Shown: positions 1 through 7,148 of the stretch, in pieces
How the letters are laid out: every line of letters begins with the position of its first letter
Position numbering within the stretch: position 1 is the first letter of the stretch
From: an uncultured Aquabacterium sp.
GTDB lineage: Bacteria; Pseudomonadota; Gammaproteobacteria; Burkholderiales; Burkholderiaceae_C
Length of the DNA: 12,599 nucleotides
Assembly: GCA_937923225.1 (NCBI GenBank)
Contig: CALAKR010000117.1
Location: 1 to 12,599 of the forward strand
Direction: 5' to 3'
Notes under the pieces: generated by a model
Seen by the model: the letters and a program-made list of their open reading frames with translations, nothing else
What the model was told of the DNA's origin: nothing
The model's database searches: none
Position numbers and translations under genes: made by a program

Positions 1-324
1 CTGCACGGAAATATGGTCCAGGCGGTGGTAGCGGGTATAGATTTTCGATTTGTGAAGAGCTGACATCGAAACCTCTTGGGCTTTGGCATCGAAATGCGTT
101 GTCGATGGCTCCGATTGTTCTCATCCCCTGTTCAGGTGGTAAGCGGGTGCTCCCTGAGGGCACTCGAATAAGGGGGCGAAACCGCGTGATCAATTCACGG
201 TTTGATGCGTGGCGTTAATTTGGCGACGCGGCGCGTTATTTTCAAACGATTGTTCGTGTGTTATTTCCGCCCGGATATTCGGGCAGGTTGCGGGCGGGCG
301 TTCGGTCAGGCCGCCGATCAGCTG
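1..324. other. Non-coding, AT-richer left flank
   Basis: I see no supported gene, tRNA or intrinsic terminator here. A hand count over positions 1-240 gives about 53% GC, well below the surrounding genes, and open frames lack the strong GC third-position bias of the neighbours. One frame is open from the window edge to a stop at 61-63. Its last residues (AVVAGIDFRF then VKS) faintly resemble the end of an outer-membrane beta-barrel, but 20 codons with weak codon bias are not enough to call a gene. Near ybeY there is a small inverted repeat, GCCCG at 269-273 and CGGGC at 280-284, enclosed by CCGCCCG at 267-273 and CGGGCGG at 291-297. It has no T-run on either side, so I do not call it a terminator. 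No ybeX (CorC-like) gene follows ybeY here. Confidence 0.6.
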
Positions 325-768
325 TCACTGGGCGTAAGGGTCGTCGAATCCCAGTGCGGCCAGGATCTCGCGCTCCCGCGCTTCCATGGCCTCGGCTTCT
401 TCGGGGTCCTCATGGTCCCAGCCCTGGGCGTGCAGGGCACCGTGCACCAGCATGTGGGCATAGTGCGCCTCCAGTGTCTTGTGCTGCTCCTGGGCCTCGC
501 GCTCGATCACGGGCGCGCAGATGATCAGGTCGGCCATCACCACCGGTTCGGTGGCGTAGTCGAAGGTGAGCACATTGGTGGCGTAGTCCTTGTGACGGTA
601 GTCGCGGTTCAGGGCCTGGCCTTCCTCTGCGTCCACCAGGCGCACGGCGATCTCGGCGTCGGATTCAAGCGCGGCGCGGATCCAGCGGGCCACCTTGTGG
701 CGGGGCAGGTGCTCGCGGTGGCGCTTGTCGGCGAACTGCAGGCTGAGCGAGAGGGACGGCTTCGTCAT
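325..768 (-). CDS. ybeY: YbeY endoribonuclease / rRNA maturation factor
   Basis: The 147-residue protein has the usual YbeY length. It carries the family zinc signature [11 protein letters not shown] at residues 109-119, giving zinc ligands H109, H113 and H119. The conserved stretch [16 protein letters not shown] is at 54-69, with R59 in the position of the conserved catalytic-site arginine. YbeY is a single-strand-specific, metal-dependent RNase needed for 16S rRNA 3' maturation and ribosome quality control in the cytoplasm (family knowledge). The gene starts 9 bases after the ybeZ stop and I see no Shine-Dalgarno sequence in the gap, so translation is probably coupled to termination of ybeZ. 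No ybeX gene follows, unlike the classic ybeZ-ybeY-ybeX order. Identification is secure. Confidence 0.96.
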   Translation of the reverse strand: MTKPSLSLSLQFADKRHREHLPRHKVARWIRAALESDAEIAVRLVDAEEGQALNRDYRHKDYATNVLTFDYATEPVVMADLIICAPVIEREAQEQHKTLEAHYAHMLVHGALHAQGWDHEDPEEAEAMEAREREILAALGFDDPYAQ

Positions 769-777
769 GCTGGGGGC

Positions 778-1860
778 TTATGCGGGATGCTTGGTGTGGC
801 CCGCGGCATCAGGCGCAGCTGGCTCGGGTGTGTTCTGGAAACGGTCGTAGGCCTCGACGATGCGGGCCACCAGCGGGTGGCGCACCACATCCGATGCGCC
901 GAACTGCGTGAAGGCCACGCCCTTGACGCGCTTGAGCACCTGGCGCGCCTCGATCAGGCCGCTCTTGGTGCCCTTGGGCAAGTCGATCTGGCTGACATCA
1001 CCCGTGACCACGGCCTTGGTGCCGAAGCCGATGCGGGTCAGGAACATCTTCATCTGCTCGGGCGTGGTGTTCTGAGCCTCGTCCAGGATGACGAAGGAGT
1101 GGTTCAGCGTGCGCCCGCGCATGAAGGCCAGCGGAGCCACCTCGATCAGGCCCTTCTCGAAGGCCTTGGTGACGCGGTCGAAGCCCATCAGGTCGTACAG
1201 CGCGTCGTACAGCGGGCGCAGGTAGGGATCGACCTTCTGCGACAGATCGCCCGGCAGGAAGCCCAGTCGCTCGCCCGCCTCCACGGCCGGGCGCGTGAGC
1301 ACGATGCGCTGCACGGCGCTGCGCTCCAGCGCATCGACAGCGCAGGCCACGGCCAGGAAGGTCTTGCCCGTACCGGCCGGGCCGATGCCGAAGCTCATGT
1401 CGTGGCCCATGATGTTCTTGAGGTACTGCACCTGGTTGGGCGTGCGGCCCTGCAAGTCGGCGCGGCGGGTGTGCAGGGTGGGGCCTTCGGCGGCATCGTC
1501 GGCGGTGGTGCCTGGGGCGGCCTTGGGCGCGCCTCGCCGGGCCACACCGTTGCCGCCCGATCGGCCTTGGGCCTGCTGCGCCTGCGCAATGGCCAGTTGC
1601 ACCGTCTCGGCCGAGATCGTGCGGCCCGCCTTGGCGTACAGCGCCTCCAGCAGGTCCAGCACCTGCTGCGACTGGGCCTTGGGCCCATCGATGCGGAAGG
1701 CCTCGCCACGGCGTGCCACCTTCACGTCGAAGGCCGCCTCGATGGTGCGGAGGTGGTCGTCCATGGGGCCGCACAGGTGGGCCAGGCGGGCGTTGTCCGG
1801 GGGGGTGAAGCTGTGGCGCAAGGGCATCGGGTGGGCGATGGTTCTGGGGGGATCGTGCAA
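778..1860 (-). CDS. ybeZ: PhoH-family ATPase (YbeZ)
   Basis: The protein is 360 residues if started at the TTG at 1860. The PhoH ATPase domain fills roughly residues 135-340. It has Walker A GPAGTGKT at 160-167, a Walker B-like segment FVILDEAQN at 256-264, and the family motif [18 protein letters not shown] at 188-205. An N-terminal PhoH-L type region (about 13-60, [17 protein letters not shown]) is joined to it by a low-complexity Ala/Gly linker at about 96-128. YbeZ is an RNA-associated ATPase that works with YbeY, and the gene lies just ahead of ybeY. Start choice: the TTG has AGGGG five bases upstream. The ATG at 1827 (residue 12) has no ribosome site, although homologues may begin near it. 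The start is therefore uncertain by 11 residues. A divergent sensor kinase gene lies upstream; miaB is not adjacent. Confidence 0.95.
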   Translation of the reverse strand: MHDPPRTIAHPMPLRHSFTPPDNARLAHLCGPMDDHLRTIEAAFDVKVARRGEAFRIDGPKAQSQQVLDLLEALYAKAGRTISAETVQLAIAQAQQAQGRSGGNGVARRGAPKAAPGTTADDAAEGPTLHTRRADLQGRTPNQVQYLKNIMGHDMSFGIGPAGTGKTFLAVACAVDALERSAVQRIVLTRPAVEAGERLGFLPGDLSQKVDPYLRPLYDALYDLMGFDRVTKAFEKGLIEVAPLAFMRGRTLNHSFVILDEAQNTTPEQMKMFLTRIGFGTKAVVTGDVSQIDLPKGTKSGLIEARQVLKRVKGVAFTQFGASDVVRHPLVARIVEAYDRFQNTPEPAAPDAAGHTKHPA

Positions 1861-1983
1861 GATGGCCCCTAAATTGTCGCTTGCCCTGGGTTTCCTGGTG
1901 TGACATCTGCCTCAGAATCCAGCAGACATGCCCGGCCACCCAGGTTCAGCGGGCTGGCGTCTTTTTGAGAAGCAGTCGAGCAC

Positions 1984-4116
1984 ATGGTTCTACAGCGGTG
2001 GCAACAATGGTGGGCGAGGGCCAGCGGGCGATGGGCCTCCACCACACCTCCAGGCAGCGTGCCCGAGGAGGAGATCGCGTCCTCGCGCCTGCTGGCGCTG
2101 GGCACGATGATGCTGGGCCTCTTGCTGGCCTGGGTCGTGGCCTGGGCGGTTGTGGCGCTCAACCGCACCGCCGGTGGCGCCGAAGACGGCCGCGCCGATC
2201 CCGAACACCTGCATGGCGTGGCGCTGCGCGGCGCCTGGACGGCGGTCACGGCCGGTCGTGGCTCGGGCGGGGTGTTTCCCTCGCAGGCCGCGGGCCAGGT
2301 CACCACCCTGCCGGATGAATGGGCGCGCACGCGCCCGGGCTTCGATGGCAGTGTCTGGTACCGCTTCCAGTTCGAGCGGCCGCAGCGCATCTCGTCCGAG
2401 GTGCTGCTGGCCGCCTACGTCGAGCGTGCCTGCTCGGCCGTGGAGGTGCAGCTCAACGGCCAGTTGCTCTACCGAGCCGGCCGGGTGGGCCAGCCCATCG
2501 CCACGCAGTGCTACCAGTCGCACGTGGTGCCCCTGCCCAGCTTCCTGCTGCGCGCCGGCGAGAACCACCTCGATGTGAAGGTGTCTGGCCACCCGCTGGA
2601 CAAGGTCACCGCACGGCAGCGCGCCGGTGGCCTGGGCGCCGTGCGCATCGGCACCTGGGGTGACCTGAGCGATCTGCATGATGAGCAGACCTTCTGGTCC
2701 GTCACCGTCTCGCAGATCATCGGCGGCATCCTGGCCGTGCTGGGCGTGTTCGCGCTGGGGCTGGGCTGGGTGCGCCGGCTGGCCTACCTGGGCCACTTCG
2801 CGATGCTCACGCTCAGCTGGGCCCTGCTCACCGGCCGCTTCTGGCTGACGGACGTGCCCTTGTCCAACACGGTGCTGGAGGTGGTGATCGCCTGCCTGTT
2901 CGCGCCCATGGCGGCCTTCGCCGTGAAGTTCCTGCTGGGCTACGCGGGGCATGGGCTGCATGGCCCCGACGCGCCGGGCCGCGAGCGCCTGGTCAACCGC
3001 ATCCTGTGGGCGCAGGTGCTGCTGATGCCGCTCACGCTCTGGCTGGGCCATGACAACCTCTTCATCGTCAGCCGCCTGTGGTACCTGGTGCTGGCGCTGG
3101 AGGTGTTCGCCGCCATCGTGTACTTCCTGTGGTTCGCCGGCCGATCGCGCCGCGCCGAGTTCTGGCTGATGAGCGGCACCCTGGGCGTGACCTCCGCCCT
3201 GGTCGGCATCGAGCTGTTCTTCCAGCACCGGCTGATCCACATGTGGGGCTGGAACGCCACCTACTTCGTGATGCCCATGCTGTTCGCGGCCGTGTCCTTC
3301 CGGCTGATCCAGGTGTATGCCCGCGCGCTGCAGACGGCCGAGGGCGCACGCCAGCAGCTCGAGCGCCGCGTGCAGGAGATCTCCAGCGAGATCGAGCGCA
3401 ACTTCACGCAGATCGCCGAACTGCGCGTCGAGCAGATCGCCGAGAAGGAGCGCAAGCGCATCGCCGCCGACCTGCACGACGACCTGGGCGCCAAGCTGCT
3501 CACCATCGTGCACACCAGCGACAACGACCGCATCTCCACACTGGCGCGCGAAGCGCTCGAAGAGATGCGCCTGTCGGTGCGCGGCCTCACGGGCCGCCCG
3601 ATGCGCCTGCCCGACGCGCTGGCCGACTGGCGCGCCGAAGTCGTGTCGCGCCTGGGCCAGGCCGGCATCGAGGTGGAATGGCGCCACCCGATGGACGTGA
3701 TGGACGAGCCCCTGTCCGCGCGCACCTACGTGCAGACCACCCGCATCATCCGCGAGGCGGTCAGCAACGTCATCAAGCACAGCCAGGCCTCGCACGTGGT
3801 GATCCACTGCGAGGTGGGCACGCACGATTTCCAGATCGTCATCCAGGACAACGGCAAGGGCATCCCGCTGGAGCTCGATGGTCGGCTCGACCGCGGCCAT
3901 GGCATGGCCAGCATGAAGCACCGCGCCAAGCAGCTCAACGGGCAGTGCCTGGTCGAATCCGGTCCGGGATTCGGAACCGTGATCCGCCTGAACCTGCCGC
4001 TGGAGATCGAAACCGTGGCATCCGCGCTATCTCACGGGGCCTCAACCCCCCGCAAAGGCGCTGCGGCTGCTAGCATCCCTGTTCAGACCCCTGGGGGTAA
4101 CCCCAATGCTTATTGA
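1984..4116 (+). CDS. 7TM sensor histidine kinase, NarL/UhpB (HisKA_3) type
   Basis: This 710-residue inner-membrane kinase reads an external signal through a 7TMR-DISM-like sensor. TM1 is at about 36-58. A periplasmic jelly-roll-like domain covers about 75-225 (WYRFQF, VEVQLNGQ, GENHLDVKVSG). Further TM helices fall between about 237 and 445, and a coiled coil at 447-490 leads into the dimerisation helix. The H-box KRIAADLHDDLGAKLL puts the phospho-accepting histidine at H498. The ATP-binding domain has an N-box with N595 (REAVSNVIKHS), a G1 box QDNGKGIP at 621-628 and a G2 box RGHGMASM at 637-644, so the kinase looks intact. It lies 14 bases before its partner regulator. The ligand is unknown. 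The start ATG has only a weak purine stretch (GAGAAG) upstream; ATG at 2107 is possible but would cut TM1. The last 34 codons are compositionally odd (see findings). Confidence 0.93.
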   Translation: MVLQRWQQWWARASGRWASTTPPGSVPEEEIASSRLLALGTMMLGLLLAWVVAWAVVALNRTAGGAEDGRADPEHLHGVALRGAWTAVTAGRGSGGVFPSQAAGQVTTLPDEWARTRPGFDGSVWYRFQFERPQRISSEVLLAAYVERACSAVEVQLNGQLLYRAGRVGQPIATQCYQSHVVPLPSFLLRAGENHLDVKVSGHPLDKVTARQRAGGLGAVRIGTWGDLSDLHDEQTFWSVTVSQIIGGILAVLGVFALGLGWVRRLAYLGHFAMLTLSWALLTGRFWLTDVPLSNTVLEVVIACLFAPMAAFAVKFLLGYAGHGLHGPDAPGRERLVNRILWAQVLLMPLTLWLGHDNLFIVSRLWYLVLALEVFAAIVYFLWFAGRSRRAEFWLMSGTLGVTSALVGIELFFQHRLIHMWGWNATYFVMPMLFAAVSFRLIQVYARALQTAEGARQQLERRVQEISSEIERNFTQIAELRVEQIAEKERKRIAADLHDDLGAKLLTIVHTSDNDRISTLAREALEEMRLSVRGLTGRPMRLPDALADWRAEVVSRLGQAGIEVEWRHPMDVMDEPLSARTYVQTTRIIREAVSNVIKHSQASHVVIHCEVGTHDFQIVIQDNGKGIPLELDGRLDRGHGMASMKHRAKQLNGQCLVESGPGFGTVIRLNLPLEIETVASALSHGASTPRKGAAAASIPVQTPGGNPNAY

Positions 4117-4130
4117 ATGAGGCCCTGGCC

Positions 4131-4802
4131 ATGAAGCAAATCCTGTTGCTCGAAGACTTGCCCGAGATCCGTGCCTGGCTCAAGACACTGGCCCTCCAGG
4201 TGTTCCCCGGCGCGCAGATCCACGAGAGCGCCCGCATCCACGACGCGCTGCAGCTCGTCAATGCCATGCGCTTCGACGTGGCGCTGTGCGACCTGGGCCT
4301 GCCCGATGGCTCCGGCGTCGAGGTGGTCCAGGCCCTGCGCGACAAGCAGCCCGACGTGCAATCGGTGGTGGTCACCATCCACGACGACGACGAGCACCTG
4401 TTCCCCGCGCTGCAGGCCGGCGCCTTCGGCTACCTGCTGAAGGAGCAATCGCGCGAGCAGTTGGCCGAGCAGCTGCAGCGCATCGCCCAGGGCGAGCCGC
4501 CGCTGTCGCCCTCGATCGCGCGCCGCGTGATCCAGTATTTCACCGCGCAGGCTCGGATGCAGCCGCAGCACGTGGGCAACGATGCCGATTCCGTGACGCC
4601 GCACGTGCAGCTCACCGAGCGCGAGAACGAGGTGCTGCTGCGTGTGGCCAAGGGCTTCACGCTGCCCGAGATCGGCCAGCAACTCAACCTGTCGCGCCAC
4701 ACCATCGCGGATTACGTCAAGCAGATCTACCGCAAGCTCAACGTGTCCTCGCGTGCCGAGGCCGCCCTTGAAGCGCAGCGCCTGGGGTTGTTCCGCCGAT
4801 GA
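4131..4802 (+). CDS. NarL/FixJ-family response regulator
   Basis: The protein has 223 residues. The receiver domain (about 1-120) has acidic residues E8 and D9, phospho-acceptor D54 ([10 protein letters not shown]), T82 and K104, all intact. A LuxR-type helix-turn-helix spans about 159-218 ([22 protein letters not shown], then [19 protein letters not shown]). It should accept phosphate from the kinase just upstream and bind DNA to control transcription; its targets cannot be read from this window. Start choice: ATG 4131 follows GAGG by 8 bases and gives the canonical [12 protein letters not shown] receiver start. The TTG at 4113 would add six residues and overlap the kinase stop, and I regard it as unlikely. 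The stop overlaps the ruvA start in an ATGA. Confidence 0.95.
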   Translation: MKQILLLEDLPEIRAWLKTLALQVFPGAQIHESARIHDALQLVNAMRFDVALCDLGLPDGSGVEVVQALRDKQPDVQSVVVTIHDDDEHLFPALQAGAFGYLLKEQSREQLAEQLQRIAQGEPPLSPSIARRVIQYFTAQARMQPQHVGNDADSVTPHVQLTERENEVLLRVAKGFTLPEIGQQLNLSRHTIADYVKQIYRKLNVSSRAEAALEAQRLGLFRR

Positions 4803-5377
4803 TCTCCCGGTTGACGGGCGTGCTGGCCGACAAGGCCCCGCCCAGCGTGCTGGTCGACGTGAACGGCGTCGGCTACGAGGTGCAGGTGCCGATGAGCACC
4901 TTCTACAACCTGCCGGAAACCGGCGCCAAGGTGACGTTGCTCACGCAGTTCATCGTCCGTGAGGACGCGCAGCTGCTGTACGGCTTCCTCACCAGCGCCG
5001 AGCGTGAATCATTCCGTGAGCTGGTCAAGATCAGCGGCGTGGGGCCGCGCATCGCCCTGAGCGTGCTCTCGGGCCTGACTTCGAACGATCTGGCCCAGGC
5101 CGTGGCCACGCAGGACACTGCCCGCCTGACCAAGGTGCCCGGCATCGGCAAGAAGACGGCCGAGCGCCTGCTGCTGGAGCTCAAGGGCAAGCTGGCTCCG
5201 GCGCTCGACGTGCCGGCGGCCGAGGCTTCGGGCGGCGAATCGCACGCCGACATCCTGCAGGCGCTGATGGCGCTGGGCTACTCCGACAAGGAGGCCCGCG
5301 CGGCGCTCAAGGCCCTGCCGCCCGACGTGGGTGTGAGTGAAGGCATCAAGCAGGCACTGCGTGCCCTGACGCGTTGA
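4799..5377 (+). CDS. ruvA: Holliday junction branch-migration protein RuvA
   Basis: The 192-residue protein is full length for RuvA. The N-terminal OB-fold domain (about 1-64) begins MISRLTG, where MIGRLTG is more common. Two helix-hairpin-helix motifs follow, at 78-87 ([10 protein letters not shown]) and 113-124 ([12 protein letters not shown]). The C-terminal RuvB-contacting domain is at about 148-190 ([20 protein letters not shown]). RuvA tetramers bind the four-way junction and load the RuvB helicase for recombination and repair. The ATG overlaps the stop of the response regulator in ATGA, which implies translational coupling. ruvB and ruvC are not adjacent here. Ninety bases of non-coding sequence follow before the next gene. 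Confidence 0.97.
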   Translation: MISRLTGVLADKAPPSVLVDVNGVGYEVQVPMSTFYNLPETGAKVTLLTQFIVREDAQLLYGFLTSAERESFRELVKISGVGPRIALSVLSGLTSNDLAQAVATQDTARLTKVPGIGKKTAERLLLELKGKLAPALDVPAAEASGGESHADILQALMALGYSDKEARAALKALPPDVGVSEGIKQALRALTR

Positions 5378-5436
5378 CCCGTGCTGAACCTGCGCTGACA
5401 CACACCCTCACCAGCCCACTTGGCCCATGTCACAGG

Positions 5437-5455
5437 GCCCTGACGGATTCAGGGC
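5437..5455 (+). repeat. Small hairpin in the ruvA-peptidase gap
   Basis: GCCCTGA (5437-5443) and TCAGGGC (5449-5455) form a perfect 7-bp stem with a 5-base loop, ending 13 bases before the peptidase start. No T-run follows on either strand, so it is not a standard intrinsic terminator. It could be a factor-dependent terminator end, a 5'-UTR structure of the peptidase mRNA or an operator. The overlapping palindrome CAGGGCCCTG (5433-5442 area) offers an alternative fold. Confidence 0.35.
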
Positions 5456-5468
5456 ATGATAGCGGGCT

Positions 5469-6503
5469 ATGTGCTTTGTGAGTTCACCCCGGCAGGCGGC
5501 CCGCGCCGCCACGGCGGTGCTGATTCCGGTCTTCATGTGGGCAGCGGTTCCTGGCCTGGCGGCCGCCGCGCCGCAGGCCGCAGCGTCCGCTTCATCCCCG
5601 ACCCGTCCCGCCAACAACATGACGGTCCGGCCCTCGGTGGCCCCCCTGGTCAACAAGCCGTCCGTGCTGGGCAAGCCGGCGGACGACCCGTCGCGTGCCA
5701 AGTCCGTGCTGCCCACGCCGCCGGCCCTGTCGCGCACCGTGGCCATCCCCACCACGCAGGCTTTCTGCGAGCAGAGCGTCAGGCGCCTGCCCAGCGTCGG
5801 CATGGCCCTGTGCCGTGGCGCGCAGCTCACCGACAACGGCGGGCGCTCCGTGCAGGGTCAGCCCTTCTACCAGCGCGATGTGGTCTCGCCCAACCCGCAG
5901 CTCAAGGTGCTGGTGATCGGTGGCATCCACGGCGATGAGCTGTCGTCCACCTCGCTGGTGCTGCACTGGATCCAGCACGCCACGCAGACGCCGGCCAATG
6001 TGCACTGGCGCTTCGTGCCGCTGGTCAACCCCGACGGCATGCTGCGCGATGTGCCCCGCCGCACCAACTCGCGCGGCGTGGACCTGAACCGCAACTTCCC
6101 GACGCCCAACTGGGACAAGGAAGCGCCTTTCTACTGGAAGGGCCGCACGCGCAGCGACCCGCGCCGCTACCCCGGCCCCAAATCCCTGTCGGAGCCCGAG
6201 AGCAAGTGGGTGCACGACGAGATGGAGCGCTGGAAGCCGGACTTGATCGTGTCGGTGCACGCGCCCTATGGCGTGCTCGATTTCGACGGCCCGACCTCGC
6301 CGCCGCAGCGCCTGGGGCGCCTGTACCTGGACCAGGTCGGCATCTTCCCTGGCAGCCTGGGCAACTTCGGTGGCGTGCACAAGCGCGTGCCCGTGGTCAC
6401 CATCGAGCTGCCCAGCGCCATCCGCACCCCGCAGGATGCCGAGATGCGCCAGATGTGGCTGGACCTGCTGCGCTGGATGGGCGAGCGCCTCGGCGCGAAC
6501 TGA
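5469..6503 (+). CDS. Secreted M14-family zinc carboxypeptidase / murein-peptide amidase-like
   Basis: The 344-residue protein begins with a likely Sec signal peptide: basic SSPRQAAR, a hydrophobic core at about 13-31, then AAAAPQAAA. A low-complexity stretch to about residue 90 follows. The M14 catalytic core then shows the zinc motif HGDE (H154, E157), the substrate-binding signature DLNRNF (205-210, R208), the third zinc ligand H264 in VSVHAPYG, and the catalytic-glutamate segment VTIELPS with E313. M14 enzymes remove C-terminal residues. MpaA-like members cleave murein tripeptides, so a periplasmic cell-wall peptide role is plausible, but the substrate is inferred. The nearest ATG is used; GTG at 5478 is an alternative and neither has a strong ribosome site. 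The gene follows ruvA on the same strand and converges on the thioesterase gene. Confidence 0.88.
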   Translation: MCFVSSPRQAARAATAVLIPVFMWAAVPGLAAAAPQAAASASSPTRPANNMTVRPSVAPLVNKPSVLGKPADDPSRAKSVLPTPPALSRTVAIPTTQAFCEQSVRRLPSVGMALCRGAQLTDNGGRSVQGQPFYQRDVVSPNPQLKVLVIGGIHGDELSSTSLVLHWIQHATQTPANVHWRFVPLVNPDGMLRDVPRRTNSRGVDLNRNFPTPNWDKEAPFYWKGRTRSDPRRYPGPKSLSEPESKWVHDEMERWKPDLIVSVHAPYGVLDFDGPTSPPQRLGRLYLDQVGIFPGSLGNFGGVHKRVPVVTIELPSAIRTPQDAEMRQMWLDLLRWMGERLGAN

Positions 6504-6554
6504 GTTGAGGGGCGCGCAACAGCGGCCTCTCGCGGTGCGTCAAAGGCTGCGAGC

Positions 6555-7028
6555 TCAGGCCAGCGGCTTGAGTTGCCCCGCGCGGGCGCGCTCCAGCCGC
6601 TCGGCGAAGCTGGCCGGCGGCGGCGCCACCGTTTTGCGGCCCTGGCCGAAGTTGTCGGCCGACAGGAACACCACCCCCGTCTTGCCGCGCGCCACTTCAC
6701 GGCCCGTGGCCTTGTCCTGCAGGCGGAACACCAGGTCGAAGCCGTACTTGTTGAAGTCATCCGGCACCATGTCCACCTGCATGGTCTCGCCATAGAAGGC
6801 CTCGGACTTGTACTGCGCCATCATGTCGCCTACCACGATGGACTGTCCATCAATGTCGCCCTCGCTGCGGTAGCCCAGCCAGCGGAAGAAGCGCACCCGC
6901 GCTTCTGACACCAGCGTGAGCAGCAGGGCGTTGTCTAGGTGACCACCCTGGTTCACATGGCTGATGTAGATGGGGACGTCGGTGGTGAAGAGGAACTGCT
7001 CGGGCAGCTCGAATTGAAGGCGGGCCAT
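6555..7028 (-). CDS. Hotdog-fold acyl-CoA thioesterase-like protein (4HBT type)
   Basis: The 157-residue protein matches a single-domain 4HBT/YbgC-like thioesterase. The active-site loop and central helix (HVNQGGHLDNALLLTLVSEA, residues 24-43, then RVRFFRWLG) fit the family, and the following strands (VVGDMMAQYKSEAFYGETM, VFRLQDKATGREVARGKTGVVFL) fit the hotdog sheet. Such enzymes hydrolyse acyl- or aryl-CoA thioesters; the substrate here is unknown. Start choice: ATG 7028 gives the typical short N-terminus MARLQFELP. The TTG at 7046 would add six Pro-rich residues. Neither has a clear ribosome site. A long interrupted palindrome ends 18 bases upstream of the ATG, which suggests regulation at that point. 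The gene is convergent with the peptidase gene. Confidence 0.87.
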   Translation of the reverse strand: MARLQFELPEQFLFTTDVPIYISHVNQGGHLDNALLLTLVSEARVRFFRWLGYRSEGDIDGQSIVVGDMMAQYKSEAFYGETMQVDMVPDDFNKYGFDLVFRLQDKATGREVARGKTGVVFLSADNFGQGRKTVAPPPASFAERLERARAGQLKPLA

Positions 7029-7046
7029 GGTGGGCAAAGGCGGCAA

Positions 7047-7082
7047 GGTACAACACCCGCATGATACCTGCGGGTTTGTACC
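7047..7082. promoter_or_regulatory. 36-base interrupted palindrome upstream of the thioesterase gene
   Basis: GGTACAA (7047-7053) pairs with TTGTACC (7076-7082), and ACCCGCA (7055-7061) pairs with TGCGGGT (7069-7075). There is a single unpaired C at 7054 and a 7-base centre, TGATACC. That is 14 base pairs without a mismatch. It lies between the hybrid kinase gene and the thioesterase gene, both on the minus strand, and ends 18 bases before the thioesterase ATG. No T-run follows, so an operator or mRNA leader hairpin is more likely than an intrinsic terminator. Confidence 0.6.
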
Positions 7083-7113
7083 TACGCTTGATCTAGGGCC
7101 AGGCCGGCGCGCT

Positions 7114-7148
7114 CAAAACGCGCCAAATGCATCCAAAACGGGCTAAAT
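7114..7148. repeat. Two imperfect 15-base direct repeats, 20-base spacing
   Basis: CAAAACGCGCCAAAT (7114-7128) and CAAAACGGGCTAAAT (7134-7148) match at 13 of 15 positions and are exactly 20 bases apart. The second runs into the stop codon of the hybrid kinase gene. The first overlaps a small hairpin, GGCGCG (7106-7111) with CGCGCC (7119-7124). The position is upstream of the thioesterase promoter region and downstream of the hybrid gene. A tandem protein-binding site or chance are both possible. Confidence 0.35.

Noticed and set aside
1..63. Possible C-terminal end of an outer-membrane protein
   Set aside because: Only 20 codons to the window edge, weak codon bias, and three residues after the supposed terminal Phe; too little to support.
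3..218. 71-codon frame open from the left edge
   Set aside because: Codon use unlike the neighbours, no recognisable motif, and probably chance in an AT-richer spacer.
269..284. GCCCG/CGGGC inverted repeat after ybeY as an intrinsic terminator
   Set aside because: No T-run downstream on the minus strand and a short stem.
202..1872. Long plus-strand open frame (556 codons) antisense to ybeY and ybeZ
   Set aside because: It spans two well-identified genes on the other strand; its composition (His/Gly/Leu/Val-rich) is the usual mirror of high-GC coding DNA and no domain is recognisable.
1990..3921. 643-codon minus-strand frame opposite the sensor kinase
   Set aside because: Mirror of a GC-rich gene with clear kinase motifs; no start signals or domains of its own.
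4094..4104. GGGGTAACCCC near the regulator compared with GGGAACCCC at 11692-11700 as a shared operator
   Set aside because: The shared core is short and GC-rich; two loose occurrences are compatible with chance.
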